Source of the DNA: Tardiphaga sp.
GTDB lineage: Bacteria > Pseudomonadota > Alphaproteobacteria > Rhizobiales > Xanthobacteraceae
DNA: 47,502 nucleotides
Direction: 5' to 3'
Assembly (NCBI RefSeq): GCF_028290495.1
Contig: NZ_JAQGJT010000134.1
Location: 1-47,502 of the forward strand
Position numbers and translations under genes: made by a program. Shown here in pieces: positions 25,550 through 33,796 of the stretch. How positions within the stretch are numbered: position 1 is the stretch's first letter; each line of letters opens with the position of its first letter. The notes beneath the pieces were generated by a model. That model did no database searches. It was given only the letters and a program-made list of their open reading frames with translations, and was not told the DNA's origin.

Positions 25550-26518
25550 TCACCCGTGGCCGGGCGTACACATCAGCAACGGCAGCGGATAGCCGTGCTG
25601 CTCGACGAGCTGGAAAGTGTAGCCGAACTTGCCGAGCACTGCTTCGCAAATGGTCGAGGTGTTCGCGCCTTGCAGGTCGTGGCACTCAATTACAATCTTC
25701 GGCTTAAAACGCGCGAAGAATTCCGGCTGATCGAAGATGGCCACTTCGCCCCCTTCGATATCGCACTTGATGAAATCGACCCGGTCAAGATTGAACTGTT
25801 GCACGAGGCGTTCGAGGGTGATCGACGACACCTTGGTGTGTTCGCCTCTGCCGGTGCCGACGATATCGACCGCCGAGCTTCCCATGCTGCCTTCGGACGA
25901 GAACGAGATGCCGTTATTGTCTCTCCAGACGGCGGCTTCGACCAGATCGACCGTTCTTCCGGAAAACTTCGTGTAGAGCGCGAAGTTCTTTTTGCAGGCC
26001 GCAGAATTCAGCTTGTCGGCCTCCAGGGCGATCACGCGTCCGTCGCCATGCAGCGCCTGATCGAAGACGATGCTGGTCAGGCCGGAATAGGCGCCGAGAT
26101 CGATGACGACGCTGCCCGGGGTGAATGCGGCGAATTCAACGTACTGCGCAGTCGTCAGCATCGGCTCGGCGACCGCGGGGAAGTATACCGGGAACAGATC
26201 GAATCCTTTGACGACGTGCCAGTGCGGCAGCGAGTAATCGACGATCTCCATGCCGTTGGCATGAATGGGTTCGACGCCGGCGAAGTAGAAATCGAAATGC
26301 TCGAGCGTATCGTTGAGGTAGATCGCTTGAGATTTTGCCAGTCGGATCTGTCGCTGGTCTTTTTGAATTCGGTAGCAGCTGCTGTCGGAGCTGATTTTGA
26401 AACCGCGTGAGCGCCATTTGAGGCTGGTCAGCTGGTTGAATACGACCAGAATGAGCGGAAGCGGAATGACGGCGCGGATTTTTCTTTTCACGCTCTCGCG
26501 CATCGAGGTGCCCGACAT
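25550..26518 (-). CDS. FkbM-family methyltransferase
   Basis: The 322-residue protein carries SVVIDLGAYSGLTSIVF (SAM motif I, about residues 136-152), VIALEADKLN, and the FkbM hallmark VDFIKCDIEGGE with KIVIECHD after it. FkbM enzymes O-methylate sugars or polyketides. The N-terminal 110 residues are extra to the domain and start with a basic and hydrophobic stretch (RKIRAVIPLPLILVVF) that may bind the membrane. The ATG at 26518 is preferred over the TTG one codon upstream. It is last in the minus-strand string of SDR, GtrA, GtrB and FkbM, but the 156-bp gap from GtrB leaves room for its own promoter. Confidence 0.85.
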   Translation of the reverse strand: MSGTSMRESVKRKIRAVIPLPLILVVFNQLTSLKWRSRGFKISSDSSCYRIQKDQRQIRLAKSQAIYLNDTLEHFDFYFAGVEPIHANGMEIVDYSLPHWHVVKGFDLFPVYFPAVAEPMLTTAQYVEFAAFTPGSVVIDLGAYSGLTSIVFDQALHGDGRVIALEADKLNSAACKKNFALYTKFSGRTVDLVEAAVWRDNNGISFSSEGSMGSSAVDIVGTGRGEHTKVSSITLERLVQQFNLDRVDFIKCDIEGGEVAIFDQPEFFARFKPKIVIECHDLQGANTSTICEAVLGKFGYTFQLVEQHGYPLPLLMCTPGHG

Positions 26519-26674
26519 CAATATAACGTCCTATTTTCTGGATACGACTTTACCGACAACCAAACAGCACTGCAACCGGGGCCTCCGGAATCGTGCTGTA
26601 CAAGTCGGCCTGTGAGTGCTTCGCGGAGCAGGAGGGCGGAATGGCCGTAGCCGGTTGGGAGGCTTTGCCGCAGG

Positions 26675-27613
26675 TCAGAAATTGACTCTCTCGCGTTCGA
26701 CGACAGCCGGCCTTCGTTGCACGTAGGTGTGGATCGAGCCGATATATTCACCGATGATCCCGATGAATAGCAACTGAATGCCGAACAGAAAGAAAACGCC
26801 GATCACGATCGGGGCGATGCCCAGCGGGAATGAATCCCAGAACGCGAGTTTCAGCAACAGGAAGATGACCGCGGCCAGTACGCTGCAGAAGCCGAGAACA
26901 AAGCCGCAAAAGGCGGCGATGCGGATCGGAACCTTGGAGTGACTGACGATGCCCAGCATCGCGATGTCGTACAGGCTGTACAGATTGTTCTTTGAAATCC
27001 CGCGGAGGCGACGCGGCTGCTCGAACGGAATCGTCTTGACGGGGTACCCGAGTTCGCAAATAAGCCCGCGCATGTAGGGGTAGGGATCGTCGATCTTGCG
27101 CAACTGCACCAGGACCGCCTCGTCGTACAGCCCGAAGCCCGTGGCGTCCTTGAGCAGCGAAACGTCGGAGATGCCGTCGAGGACCTGGTAGTAGCTCTTG
27201 CGCAGCCAGTGGGTCAGGGCATTGCCCTTGCTCACGGGCTTGATCGCCATCACCAGCTTGAAGCCCAACTCCCAGGCGCGAATGAATTCGGGAATGAGCT
27301 CCGGCGGGTCCTGAAGGTCTGACGCGAGGTAGATCGTGGCTTTGCCGCTGCCCTGAAGCAGGCCGTGGTAGGGCGATCGTATATGACCGAAGTTCCGGGT
27401 GTTGATAATGATCTTCAACAACGGGTCGGTGATCGCGAGTGCCCGCAGCTTTGCGACGGTGCCGTCTTCCGATGCATTGTCGATGAAGATGATCTCGAAG
27501 TGGTACTTGTCCAGACCGGCTGTGACCGCGCGGATGCGGCGGTACAATTCGTCGACATTACCCTCTTCGTTGTAGCAGGGGGTGACAATGGTGATGAGGT
27601 CTGACTGATTCAT
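26675..27613 (-). CDS. GtrB-like undecaprenyl-phosphate sugar transferase (GT2)
   Basis: The 312-residue protein shows ITIVTPCYNEEGNVDELY, EIIFIDNASEDGT, NTRNFGHIRSPYHGL and YLASDLQDPPELIPE, followed by LLKDATGFGLYD and two C-terminal membrane helices (about residues 232-252 and 263-290). This is the bactoprenol-phosphate glucosyltransferase (GtrB) and dolichol-phosphate-mannose-synthase-like architecture. The enzyme would load undecaprenyl phosphate with one sugar at the cytoplasmic face. It starts 17 bp after the GtrA gene, the classic gtrA-gtrB order. The third partner of such systems, a polytopic GtrC-type transferase, could be one of the GT-C-like proteins in this locus. Confidence 0.9.
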   Translation of the reverse strand: MNQSDLITIVTPCYNEEGNVDELYRRIRAVTAGLDKYHFEIIFIDNASEDGTVAKLRALAITDPLLKIIINTRNFGHIRSPYHGLLQGSGKATIYLASDLQDPPELIPEFIRAWELGFKLVMAIKPVSKGNALTHWLRKSYYQVLDGISDVSLLKDATGFGLYDEAVLVQLRKIDDPYPYMRGLICELGYPVKTIPFEQPRRLRGISKNNLYSLYDIAMLGIVSHSKVPIRIAAFCGFVLGFCSVLAAVIFLLLKLAFWDSFPLGIAPIVIGVFFLFGIQLLFIGIIGEYIGSIHTYVQRRPAVVERERVNF

Positions 27614-27630
27614 ATCACGCTCGCTGGTGA

Positions 27631-28029
27631 CTACCGTGGTTGCTTCGCCGGACGGCCAAATGTGAACTTCGAATGCCCGAAGTAGGAAAACACAGCAACG
27701 GCTGCCATGATGGAGCCCTGTGCAAGCCAGATGTTGACGTGCAATCCGTCAACCAGCCATGTGAGCGCCGTCGCCCCCAGTAGTCCGATCGGGCCATAAA
27801 CCAGATAGCTTCTCAGATATTCACTCAGCCAGCGGCCCTTGGTGCGGAACACCAGAAGTTTGTTGCTGGGGAATGACACGGTGATGTTGAGCAGGGTCGC
27901 AATCACGCCAATGAAAAAAGTATGGATCCGGGGCGAAAGCAGGAAATAGATCGATAGTGTCGAGAAGTAGCCGAACACTGTATTGGCGCCTCCGACGAGC
28001 AGGAACAATATAGGTTTCTTGCTTATCAT
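27631..28029 (-). CDS. GtrA-like flippase
   Basis: The 132-residue protein has four hydrophobic helices and the GtrA/DPMS hallmarks FLLVGGANTVFGYF in helix 1, LLNITVSFPSNKLLVFR between helices 2 and 3, and YFGHSKFTFGR at the end. GtrA proteins are thought to flip undecaprenyl-phosphate-linked sugars made by GtrB. The gene lies 75 bp after the SDR gene and 17 bp before the GtrB-like gene on the same strand, so the pair is probably functional together. Confidence 0.9.
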   Translation of the reverse strand: MISKKPILFLLVGGANTVFGYFSTLSIYFLLSPRIHTFFIGVIATLLNITVSFPSNKLLVFRTKGRWLSEYLRSYLVYGPIGLLGATALTWLVDGLHVNIWLAQGSIMAAVAVFSYFGHSKFTFGRPAKQPR

Positions 28030-28104
28030 TTGGAGCAGACCATCGCTTTCCGTGTCAAACAGGTTCGGCTCCGACTTGGCAACCTGACGGGTCTGGCTGC
28101 CAAC

Positions 28105-29175
28105 TCATCCCCTCCAGCCGTTCCACGTAGCCGTACGGCGTATCGCTTCTGTCAGGGATACGGTTCTGTACAGGTCCAGTTCGTTGCCTACAAGTTCGGT
28201 CTTCGGCACGTATCGGCCGGGGTTCCATCCGGAATCCGATTTGCCGAGGATTTCGAACTGGCCATTTCCGATGGTCTGGGAGACAAGCCGGGCGAGATCG
28301 GCGATCGAGACCGATTCATCGGAGCCTACGTTGTAGGAAACTGGCTTTCCGCGCAGTAGCAAGTGTAGCAGCCAGACGGTGAGATCGGATGTATATAAGT
28401 ACGAGCGGTGCGGACGTCCGTCGCCCTGAACGACGACCGTCTTGCCCTGCATGGCATCGAGAATGAAATTCCCGGCTGCAAAATGCACGCCGAGCGGGAG
28501 GTGTGGCCCGAGAAGCGAAAAAATACGTGCCGTCGTGATATGCACGCCGAATTGCTTTCGGTAGATGGCGCAGAGCATCTCGGCTCCGCGCTTGCCCTCG
28601 CCATACGCGTTCTTCGCGTTTGTGCAATCCAGTGCTCCCAGCCAATCCTCGCCGACGCACTCCATCTCCCAAGGCTGTTGCCCATAGACGGCGCCGGATG
28701 ACAGAAACAGTGTCCGCTCGGCTTTTTTCTCTACTGCAACGTCGAGGGTCCGTCGGGTTCCCTGCATGATGGTCTCGAACATCAGGCGCGGATTGTTGTC
28801 GTTGAGATCGGCGCTGGCGTCGGTCGCGGCGTGGATCACGTGCGAGAAGTCGCCATCAGGAATGGGGAACTCCGCGACATTGCCTTGAAGGAACCGAAAA
28901 TGTTCGTAAGCGGTGAGGTGCGGGGCCTTGCGGGAAAAATCACCGGGGTTCCGAGTCAGGATCGTTACATGCAGACCCAGTTGGTGGGCGATGTTGGCGT
29001 GACGAAGCGCCTCCAGCAGCCAGCATCCGATAAAGCCTGTTCCACCCGTCATGAACAATCGCGCACCCCGGAGATCGGGCCACAAGTGATCCATGCGGAT
29101 GAGAATGTCGTCTAGATCCTGCTGAAAAGACCATGAGCGCGAAATCGTGCTGCCTGGGCGCGTGGCCGCCGTCAT
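28105..29175 (-). CDS. NAD-dependent epimerase/dehydratase (extended SDR)
   Basis: The 356-residue protein has FMTGGTGFIGCWLLEAL (NAD-binding loop at residues 44-50), FLSSGAVYG (159-165 for SSGAVYG) and the catalytic YGEGK at 191-195, plus FNVGSDE-like YNVGSDESVSIADLA near the C-terminus. It is an extended SDR acting on a nucleotide sugar. The exact reaction is not evident; it lacks the RfbB SNNYGPYQ signature. It is divergent from rfbH, so a role as the reductase or epimerase that finishes the CDP-3,6-dideoxy or branched sugar is possible but unproven. The ATG at 29175 is chosen because GGGAG lies 8 bases upstream; the open frame reaches 29352. Confidence 0.82.
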   Translation of the reverse strand: MTAATRPGSTISRSWSFQQDLDDILIRMDHLWPDLRGARLFMTGGTGFIGCWLLEALRHANIAHQLGLHVTILTRNPGDFSRKAPHLTAYEHFRFLQGNVAEFPIPDGDFSHVIHAATDASADLNDNNPRLMFETIMQGTRRTLDVAVEKKAERTLFLSSGAVYGQQPWEMECVGEDWLGALDCTNAKNAYGEGKRGAEMLCAIYRKQFGVHITTARIFSLLGPHLPLGVHFAAGNFILDAMQGKTVVVQGDGRPHRSYLYTSDLTVWLLHLLLRGKPVSYNVGSDESVSIADLARLVSQTIGNGQFEILGKSDSGWNPGRYVPKTELVGNELDLYRTVSLTEAIRRTATWNGWRG

Positions 29176-29530
29176 CAATGGTCTCCCGTCGAATACTGGT
29201 TCTACTGGCGGGGATGGCTCGTTATGTCGATGCATTGACGTTCGAGCGAGCCGGACCAAGGGGCAGGCGCTCCCCTGCAGCGTCGCGACGATATCAGGAA
29301 ATACTACCTGCTCAAGCGGTTTCTTGCCGCGCGTGATCGTGAAAATACCCACAAAAACCCAGTACTTAGCCTATCGTCGGGCACTGGACTGGTACAAATA
29401 CTATGATAAAAGCGGTGACGTCGATACGCTGCCGTATTGGCCTCGAAATTGCTCAAGTCGAGCCGCGCCCCAGTGGACCATGAGTTGACTGAGGCGATCC
29501 GCAGATCAGCTCACACATAAAAGGTTTTTT
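29176..29530. other. Intergenic region between divergent SDR and rfbH
   Basis: This 355-bp gap should hold promoters for both genes. It includes an AT-rich section near 29380-29410 and another just before rfbH. I found no pair of hexamers with good spacing. Short open frames in it (for example 29147-29488) have no convincing start signal. Confidence 0.45.
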
Positions 29531-30853
29531 ATGAAGCAGGAAGCAAATCCTCTTCGTCAGAGCATTTTGTCGCTCGTTGAGGAATACGCCGAGCAGGCTT
29601 TTGCCGCGCGCGAATTCTCCCCCGGCAATTCGGTGATCCCTCCGGCCGGCAAGGTCATTGGCGCCAAGGAAATCCGGTTTATGGTCGATGCCTGCCTGGA
29701 CGGCTGGCTGACGACCGGCCGGTTCAACGCCGAATTCGAAGCCAGGCTCGCCGGCTATATCGGTCGCCAGCATGCGCTGACCACGGTATCCGGATCTTCG
29801 GCGAACCTGCTGGCGATGACGTCGCTGACATCTCCGAAACTGCGCGATCGCCAGATCAAGCCGGGCGACGAAGTGATCACTGTCGCCGCAGGATTCCCGA
29901 CGACCGTCAACCCGACGATACAGAACGGGCTGATCCCCGTGTTCGTCGACGTCGACATCCCGACCTACAACATCGACGTCTCGCGCGTCGAAGCCGCGAT
30001 TTCCGATCGGACGCGCGCCATCATGATCGCGCATACGCTCGGCAATCCGTTCAACCTCAGTGCGATCACCGCGATCGCCAAGAAGCACAATCTCTGGCTC
30101 GTCGAGGACTGCTGTGACGCGCTGGGATCGCGCTACGACGGCAAGATGTGCGGCACGTTCGGCGACATCGGCACGGTCAGCTTCTATCCGGCCCACCACA
30201 TCACGATGGGCGAGGGCGGCGCGGTCTACACGGACGACGAATATCTGCGCAAGATCATCATGTCGATCCGCGACTGGGGACGTGACTGCTATTGCGAGCC
30301 GGGCTGCGACAACACCTGCGGCCGTCGCTTCAAGTGGAAACTCGGCGATCTCCCTGCGGGATACGACCACAAATATACCTATTCGCATGTCGGCTATAAT
30401 ATGAAGATCACCGACATGCAGGCGGCGTGCGCGCTGGCGCAGATGGACCGGCTCGACTTCTTCGTGCAGAAGCGCAAGGACAATTTCGCCTTCCTCAAGA
30501 CGCATCTGAAGTCGCTTGAGGATCTGCTGATCTTGCCCGAAGCGACGCCGAACAGCGATCCCTCATGGTTTGGTTTCCCGATCACGCTGCGCGAGGGATT
30601 GAGCAAGAGCCGCAAGGACCTGCAGGAGTATCTCGAGAGCCACAAGATCGGCTCGCGCCTGCTGTTCGCCGGCAACCTCATCCGGCAGCCGTATTTCAAG
30701 GACCTGAACTACCGCGTCGTTGGTGATCTCACCAATACCGACATCATCATGGAGCGCACCTTCTGGCTCGGCGTGTTCCCCGCGCTGGACGAACCGCATT
30801 TGAGCTTCGTCGTCGAGAAGCTGCACGCCTTCTTCGATCGTAAGGTCGGTTAG
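29531..30853 (+). CDS. rfbH: CDP-4-keto-6-deoxy-D-glucose 3-dehydrase (E1)
   Basis: The 440-residue protein is the PMP- and iron-sulfur-dependent enzyme that starts C3 deoxygenation of CDP-4-keto-6-deoxyglucose. Two features are diagnostic. [14 protein letters not shown] carries His222 where aminotransferases of this fold have the PLP lysine (compare SFHETKN in WecE). The cysteines Cys195, Cys253, Cys255 and Cys263 reproduce the C-x57-C-x1-C-x7-C [2Fe-2S] motif known for E1. The substrate is supplied by RfbF and RfbG encoded at 35001-36844. E1 needs an electron-delivering reductase (E3, AscD/DdhD), and none is visible in the window. AAAGG precedes the ATG by 6 bases. Confidence 0.96.
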   Translation: MKQEANPLRQSILSLVEEYAEQAFAAREFSPGNSVIPPAGKVIGAKEIRFMVDACLDGWLTTGRFNAEFEARLAGYIGRQHALTTVSGSSANLLAMTSLTSPKLRDRQIKPGDEVITVAAGFPTTVNPTIQNGLIPVFVDVDIPTYNIDVSRVEAAISDRTRAIMIAHTLGNPFNLSAITAIAKKHNLWLVEDCCDALGSRYDGKMCGTFGDIGTVSFYPAHHITMGEGGAVYTDDEYLRKIIMSIRDWGRDCYCEPGCDNTCGRRFKWKLGDLPAGYDHKYTYSHVGYNMKITDMQAACALAQMDRLDFFVQKRKDNFAFLKTHLKSLEDLLILPEATPNSDPSWFGFPITLREGLSKSRKDLQEYLESHKIGSRLLFAGNLIRQPYFKDLNYRVVGDLTNTDIIMERTFWLGVFPALDEPHLSFVVEKLHAFFDRKVG

Positions 30854-30886
30854 TCACCGGTCTGTTTCGACATAACTTACCCAACA

Positions 30887-30918
30887 AAAAGGCCGCCAAC
30901 TCTGGCGGCCTTTTCTTT
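30887..30918. terminator. Bidirectional rho-independent terminator
   Basis: AAGGCCGCC (30889-30897) pairs with GGCGGCCTT (30904-30912) across a six-base loop, followed by TTCTTT, and preceded by AAAAA, which gives a U-run on the other strand. It lies between the convergent rfbH and methyltransferase genes and should stop transcription from both sides. Confidence 0.9.
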
Positions 30919-30945
30919 AATCTGAGTGCGATGGCAAGTTGAGCG

Positions 30946-31719
30946 TCAACCTTCGTAGACGGCGAAAGCGCAGTACGGCTGATGCGCGTAACGCTGCAGG
31001 CGCAGCTTGTTGAGGCCGAGTACCTCCATGACGGCGGTCGTCTCGCCGGGGAAGTGCCTGCAGTTGAGCTCGTCGAATACCAGCAGCGAGCCCTTTGTCA
31101 GGCGGGGCAGGATGGTTTCAAGCGCGAACTTGGTCGGCGCGTAGATATCCATATCGAAGATGGCCATCGAAATGATCGCGTGCGGATTGGCTTTGGTCCA
31201 GACCGGCAGCGTGTTGTTCACATCGCCCTTGATCAGCTCGAACTTCTTGATGTGCGAAACCGGCGAAAAGGATTCGTGCAGCGTGAGAAGCTCATCGAGC
31301 TGCGTCTCATAGCCCTTGCTCGTCGAATAGTCGCCGCTCTCGGAAAAGCCGCCGTCCTTCGCATCGACGCCGGGGAAGCCCTCGAAGGTGTCGAAGCCGA
31401 AGATGGTGCGCGAATGATTGAACGGCTCGTACATGCCGCGAAGGTTGATGAGCTGCGAGATCGTGGCGCCCCAATGCACGCCGAACTCACAGATCACGCC
31501 CGGCACGTCCAGGATCTTCTTGTACAGCATGTCCTGATACAGCAAGCGCGAGAGCACCTGGCGCTTCAGAAATACCGTGGAGTGATAGTTCCACTGCGAC
31601 CCGAAGCCGCCGCTCGCATAGCGCTCCTTGGCGAATGCGTTGAGCCGGCTATCCGCCTCGGACTCGCCGCCGGGTCGCTGCGTAAACTCTCCCTCGACCT
31701 TGTTGAGCGAAGTCGTCAT
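30946..31719 (-). CDS. SAM-dependent methyltransferase, TylF/MycF-like
   Basis: The 257-residue protein contains VICEFGVHWGATISQLINL (motif I region near residue 75), IFGFDTFEGFPGVD and MAIFDMDIYAPTKFALE, then LVFDELNCRHFPGE. This layout, with paired Asp residues in the middle for a metal, matches the TylF/MycF macrocin O-methyltransferase-like group, which often methylates sugars. The substrate here is unknown. It is the last gene of the rfbF-rfbG-neuB-like-yerE-like string and lies 65 bp after the yerE-like gene, so O-methylation of the sugar made by that pathway is a reasonable guess. Confidence 0.78.
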   Translation of the reverse strand: MTTSLNKVEGEFTQRPGGESEADSRLNAFAKERYASGGFGSQWNYHSTVFLKRQVLSRLLYQDMLYKKILDVPGVICEFGVHWGATISQLINLRGMYEPFNHSRTIFGFDTFEGFPGVDAKDGGFSESGDYSTSKGYETQLDELLTLHESFSPVSHIKKFELIKGDVNNTLPVWTKANPHAIISMAIFDMDIYAPTKFALETILPRLTKGSLLVFDELNCRHFPGETTAVMEVLGLNKLRLQRYAHQPYCAFAVYEG

Positions 31720-31784
31720 GTTTGATGTCTTTCGGTTCGAGGACGTTGACGGTGCAAATTAACAAGGGGCGATAATCCGGCGAT

Positions 31785-33581
31785 TTATTTTATCAGCATG
31801 TTCTCAGCAAGTTCCTCACGGCTCAGGAACGGCGCCATGTCTTCCAGTTCCGGAGACACGATCGTTCCGTCTGGCATCTGCTTGGAGCTGAGCTTCGGCG
31901 CAAATGGCTGGTTTTCGTCGAGGATGACTTCACACACCGCCGGGCCATTCGCGGCGAGCGTCGCCTGGATCGAGGAGGCAAGGTCGTCATGCCGGTTACA
32001 GCGCACGTAAGGCAATCCGAATGCCTTCATCAGCGGTTCGAAGTTCGGAAACTGCACGCCGCTCTTCGGGCCGGCACCAATCTCGTCGCCCTTGAAGAAG
32101 TTGCGCTGAGTCTGAAAGATTGAAACGTAGCCGCTGTTGTTGAGCAGGAAGATCTTGATCGGCATTTGGTTGCTGACGATGGTCTGCAATTCCTGCAGGT
32201 TCATCATGATGCTGCCGTCGCCCGCGAGGCAGATGATCGGCTGATCGCCAGACGCCTTGCAAGCCCCGATCGCCGCCGGCAGATCGTATCCCATGCTGGC
32301 AGCGCCGGAATTCGACCACAGCCGCTGGCCTGGCTTGAGCTTGCTGGCCTGGAAGCTGGTAATGCAGGCGGTCGCATTGGCGGCAACGACGATGCGCCCC
32401 TCCGGAAGGTTGTCGAACAGGCTGTCCATGAAGCAGTAGGGATTGACGACCTTGTTGGTCCAATACTCTTCGAGCACCACCGGAAACCGCGTCTTGCGTT
32501 CGACCGCCCATGCCAGCCAGGATTTGTGGCCGTCGGTCGCGCCGGGGTAGGGGCGGGCGGCGAGGGCAGGGATCAGGTCCTTGAGATCGGCGACGACAGG
32601 CATATCGGCCTGGATATTGGGACGTGCCAGTTCAAGCCCATCGACATCGACCCAGATCTTGAAGGCCTGGCGCGCGAAGGATTTCCAGTTGTAGCTGATC
32701 TGGCGGATATTGAGCCGCGTTCCCAGAATGAGCAGGCAGTCGGAATTCTGGGCGACGAAGTTGCCGGCGCGATCGCCAATTGTCCCGGGACGGCCGGCGT
32801 GGCAGGGGTGTTCGTTCCAGATCGTGTCGTGGGCATTGAAGCCGGTCACGACGGGAATGCCGAGCTTGTCGACCAGCTTCAGAAACGCGGCCTGCTGGCC
32901 GCTGAGATTGATGCCGTTGCCGGCATAGATCACCGGTCGTTCGGCCTTTGCCAGCCGGTCGAGAATGATATCGCAGTCCGCGGTGAGGTCGCGCCCCTTC
33001 CAGGGCTCGTTGAGTTCGGCTGGATCGAAGCCGGCGAGCGCGTCCGGGTCGATGCGCGCGGCCTGGATGTCGAGCGGGATATCCAGCCAGCATGGGCCGG
33101 GACGGCCGGTCTTGGCCAGATACAGCGCTTTCTCGAGATGATAGCGAATGGTGGTGGGGTCGGTGAGCATCACGCTGTATTTGGTGATGGGGCGAATCAT
33201 CTTCTCGATATCGAGTTCCTGATCGCCGTACTGGCGCAGCGGCATGCCGGTGCTCTGCACGGTCGTTTCCAGTTTGACCTGGCCCGAGAGCACGACGCAA
33301 CCGATGGAGTCGGCATAGGCGCCGTAGATGCCCGTGATGGCGTTGGTGCCGCCGGGGCCCGACGTCACGTTCACGACTGCAAGCTTGTTATTGACGCGGA
33401 AATAGCTCTCGGCTGCCATCGCGCAGGCCTGTTCGTGATGGTTGAACACGCACTCCAGCTCACTGTGGCTGCCGAGCGAGTGGTTCAGATGCATCGCGCC
33501 GCCGCCGGTCACCATGAAGACGTGCTGAATGCCTTCATCAACGAGTTTTTGGGCAACCCAGTCGGAAAGCTTGATCGTCAT
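31785..33581 (-). CDS. ThDP-dependent enzyme, YerE-like (acetohydroxyacid-synthase family)
   Basis: The 598-residue protein is a full-length ThDP enzyme. The catalytic glutamate lies in NHHEQACAMAAESY (Glu50), a middle FAD/dinucleotide-like domain includes PVIYAGNGINLSG, and the ThDP/Mg motif is AGDGSIMMNLQE (GDGS 454-457) followed by NN at 481-482. The closest functional precedent is YerE of Yersinia, which transfers the two carbons of decarboxylated pyruvate to the C4 ketone of CDP-3,6-dideoxy-4-keto-hexose in yersiniose synthesis. Neighbouring rfbF, rfbG and rfbH supply that type of substrate, which favours YerE over a plain IlvB. The ATG at 33581 is chosen over the open frame to 33683 because MTIKLSDWVAQKL begins the family's first strand. 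Confidence 0.82.
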   Translation of the reverse strand: MTIKLSDWVAQKLVDEGIQHVFMVTGGGAMHLNHSLGSHSELECVFNHHEQACAMAAESYFRVNNKLAVVNVTSGPGGTNAITGIYGAYADSIGCVVLSGQVKLETTVQSTGMPLRQYGDQELDIEKMIRPITKYSVMLTDPTTIRYHLEKALYLAKTGRPGPCWLDIPLDIQAARIDPDALAGFDPAELNEPWKGRDLTADCDIILDRLAKAERPVIYAGNGINLSGQQAAFLKLVDKLGIPVVTGFNAHDTIWNEHPCHAGRPGTIGDRAGNFVAQNSDCLLILGTRLNIRQISYNWKSFARQAFKIWVDVDGLELARPNIQADMPVVADLKDLIPALAARPYPGATDGHKSWLAWAVERKTRFPVVLEEYWTNKVVNPYCFMDSLFDNLPEGRIVVAANATACITSFQASKLKPGQRLWSNSGAASMGYDLPAAIGACKASGDQPIICLAGDGSIMMNLQELQTIVSNQMPIKIFLLNNSGYVSIFQTQRNFFKGDEIGAGPKSGVQFPNFEPLMKAFGLPYVRCNRHDDLASSIQATLAANGPAVCEVILDENQPFAPKLSSKQMPDGTIVSPELEDMAPFLSREELAENMLIK

Positions 33582-33750
33582 GACGTAATCCAGGTTGGCG
33601 TTAAGCGGCGCGGTGGCATTCGTGTACCGGATTACGGCGCTACAGATCGCCGGACCAAAGGGTCCACCGGTGCCATGATGCAAAACGCAGTTGGCTGTTT
33701 GTCGGATGAATGTGAGCCCAGCTTTGCAGCGGGCTAACTCACCTGCATTT

Positions 33751-33774
33751 CAGCCGGGGCCCTGGCCCCGGCTG
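33751..33774. repeat. Strong GC hairpin downstream of the neuB-like gene
   Basis: CAGCCGGGGCC (33751-33761) is perfectly matched by GGCCCCGGCTG (33764-33774) with a 2-base centre. It is 23 bp after the neuB-like stop on the minus strand. No U-tract follows on either strand, so it may be an mRNA-stabilising or attenuating hairpin rather than a classic terminator. Confidence 0.65.
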
Positions 33775-33796
33775 TCGCTCTCGCGTTCGTTGGGCC

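Noticed and set aside
31785..33581. Plain acetolactate synthase (ilvB) for the ThDP enzyme
   Set aside because: No small regulatory subunit (ilvH) follows, and the gene sits among CDP-deoxysugar genes, which fits the YerE role better. Sequence alone does not exclude IlvB.
32166..33737. 523-codon plus-strand frame
   Set aside because: It is the antisense of the yerE-like gene, which has complete ThDP motifs.
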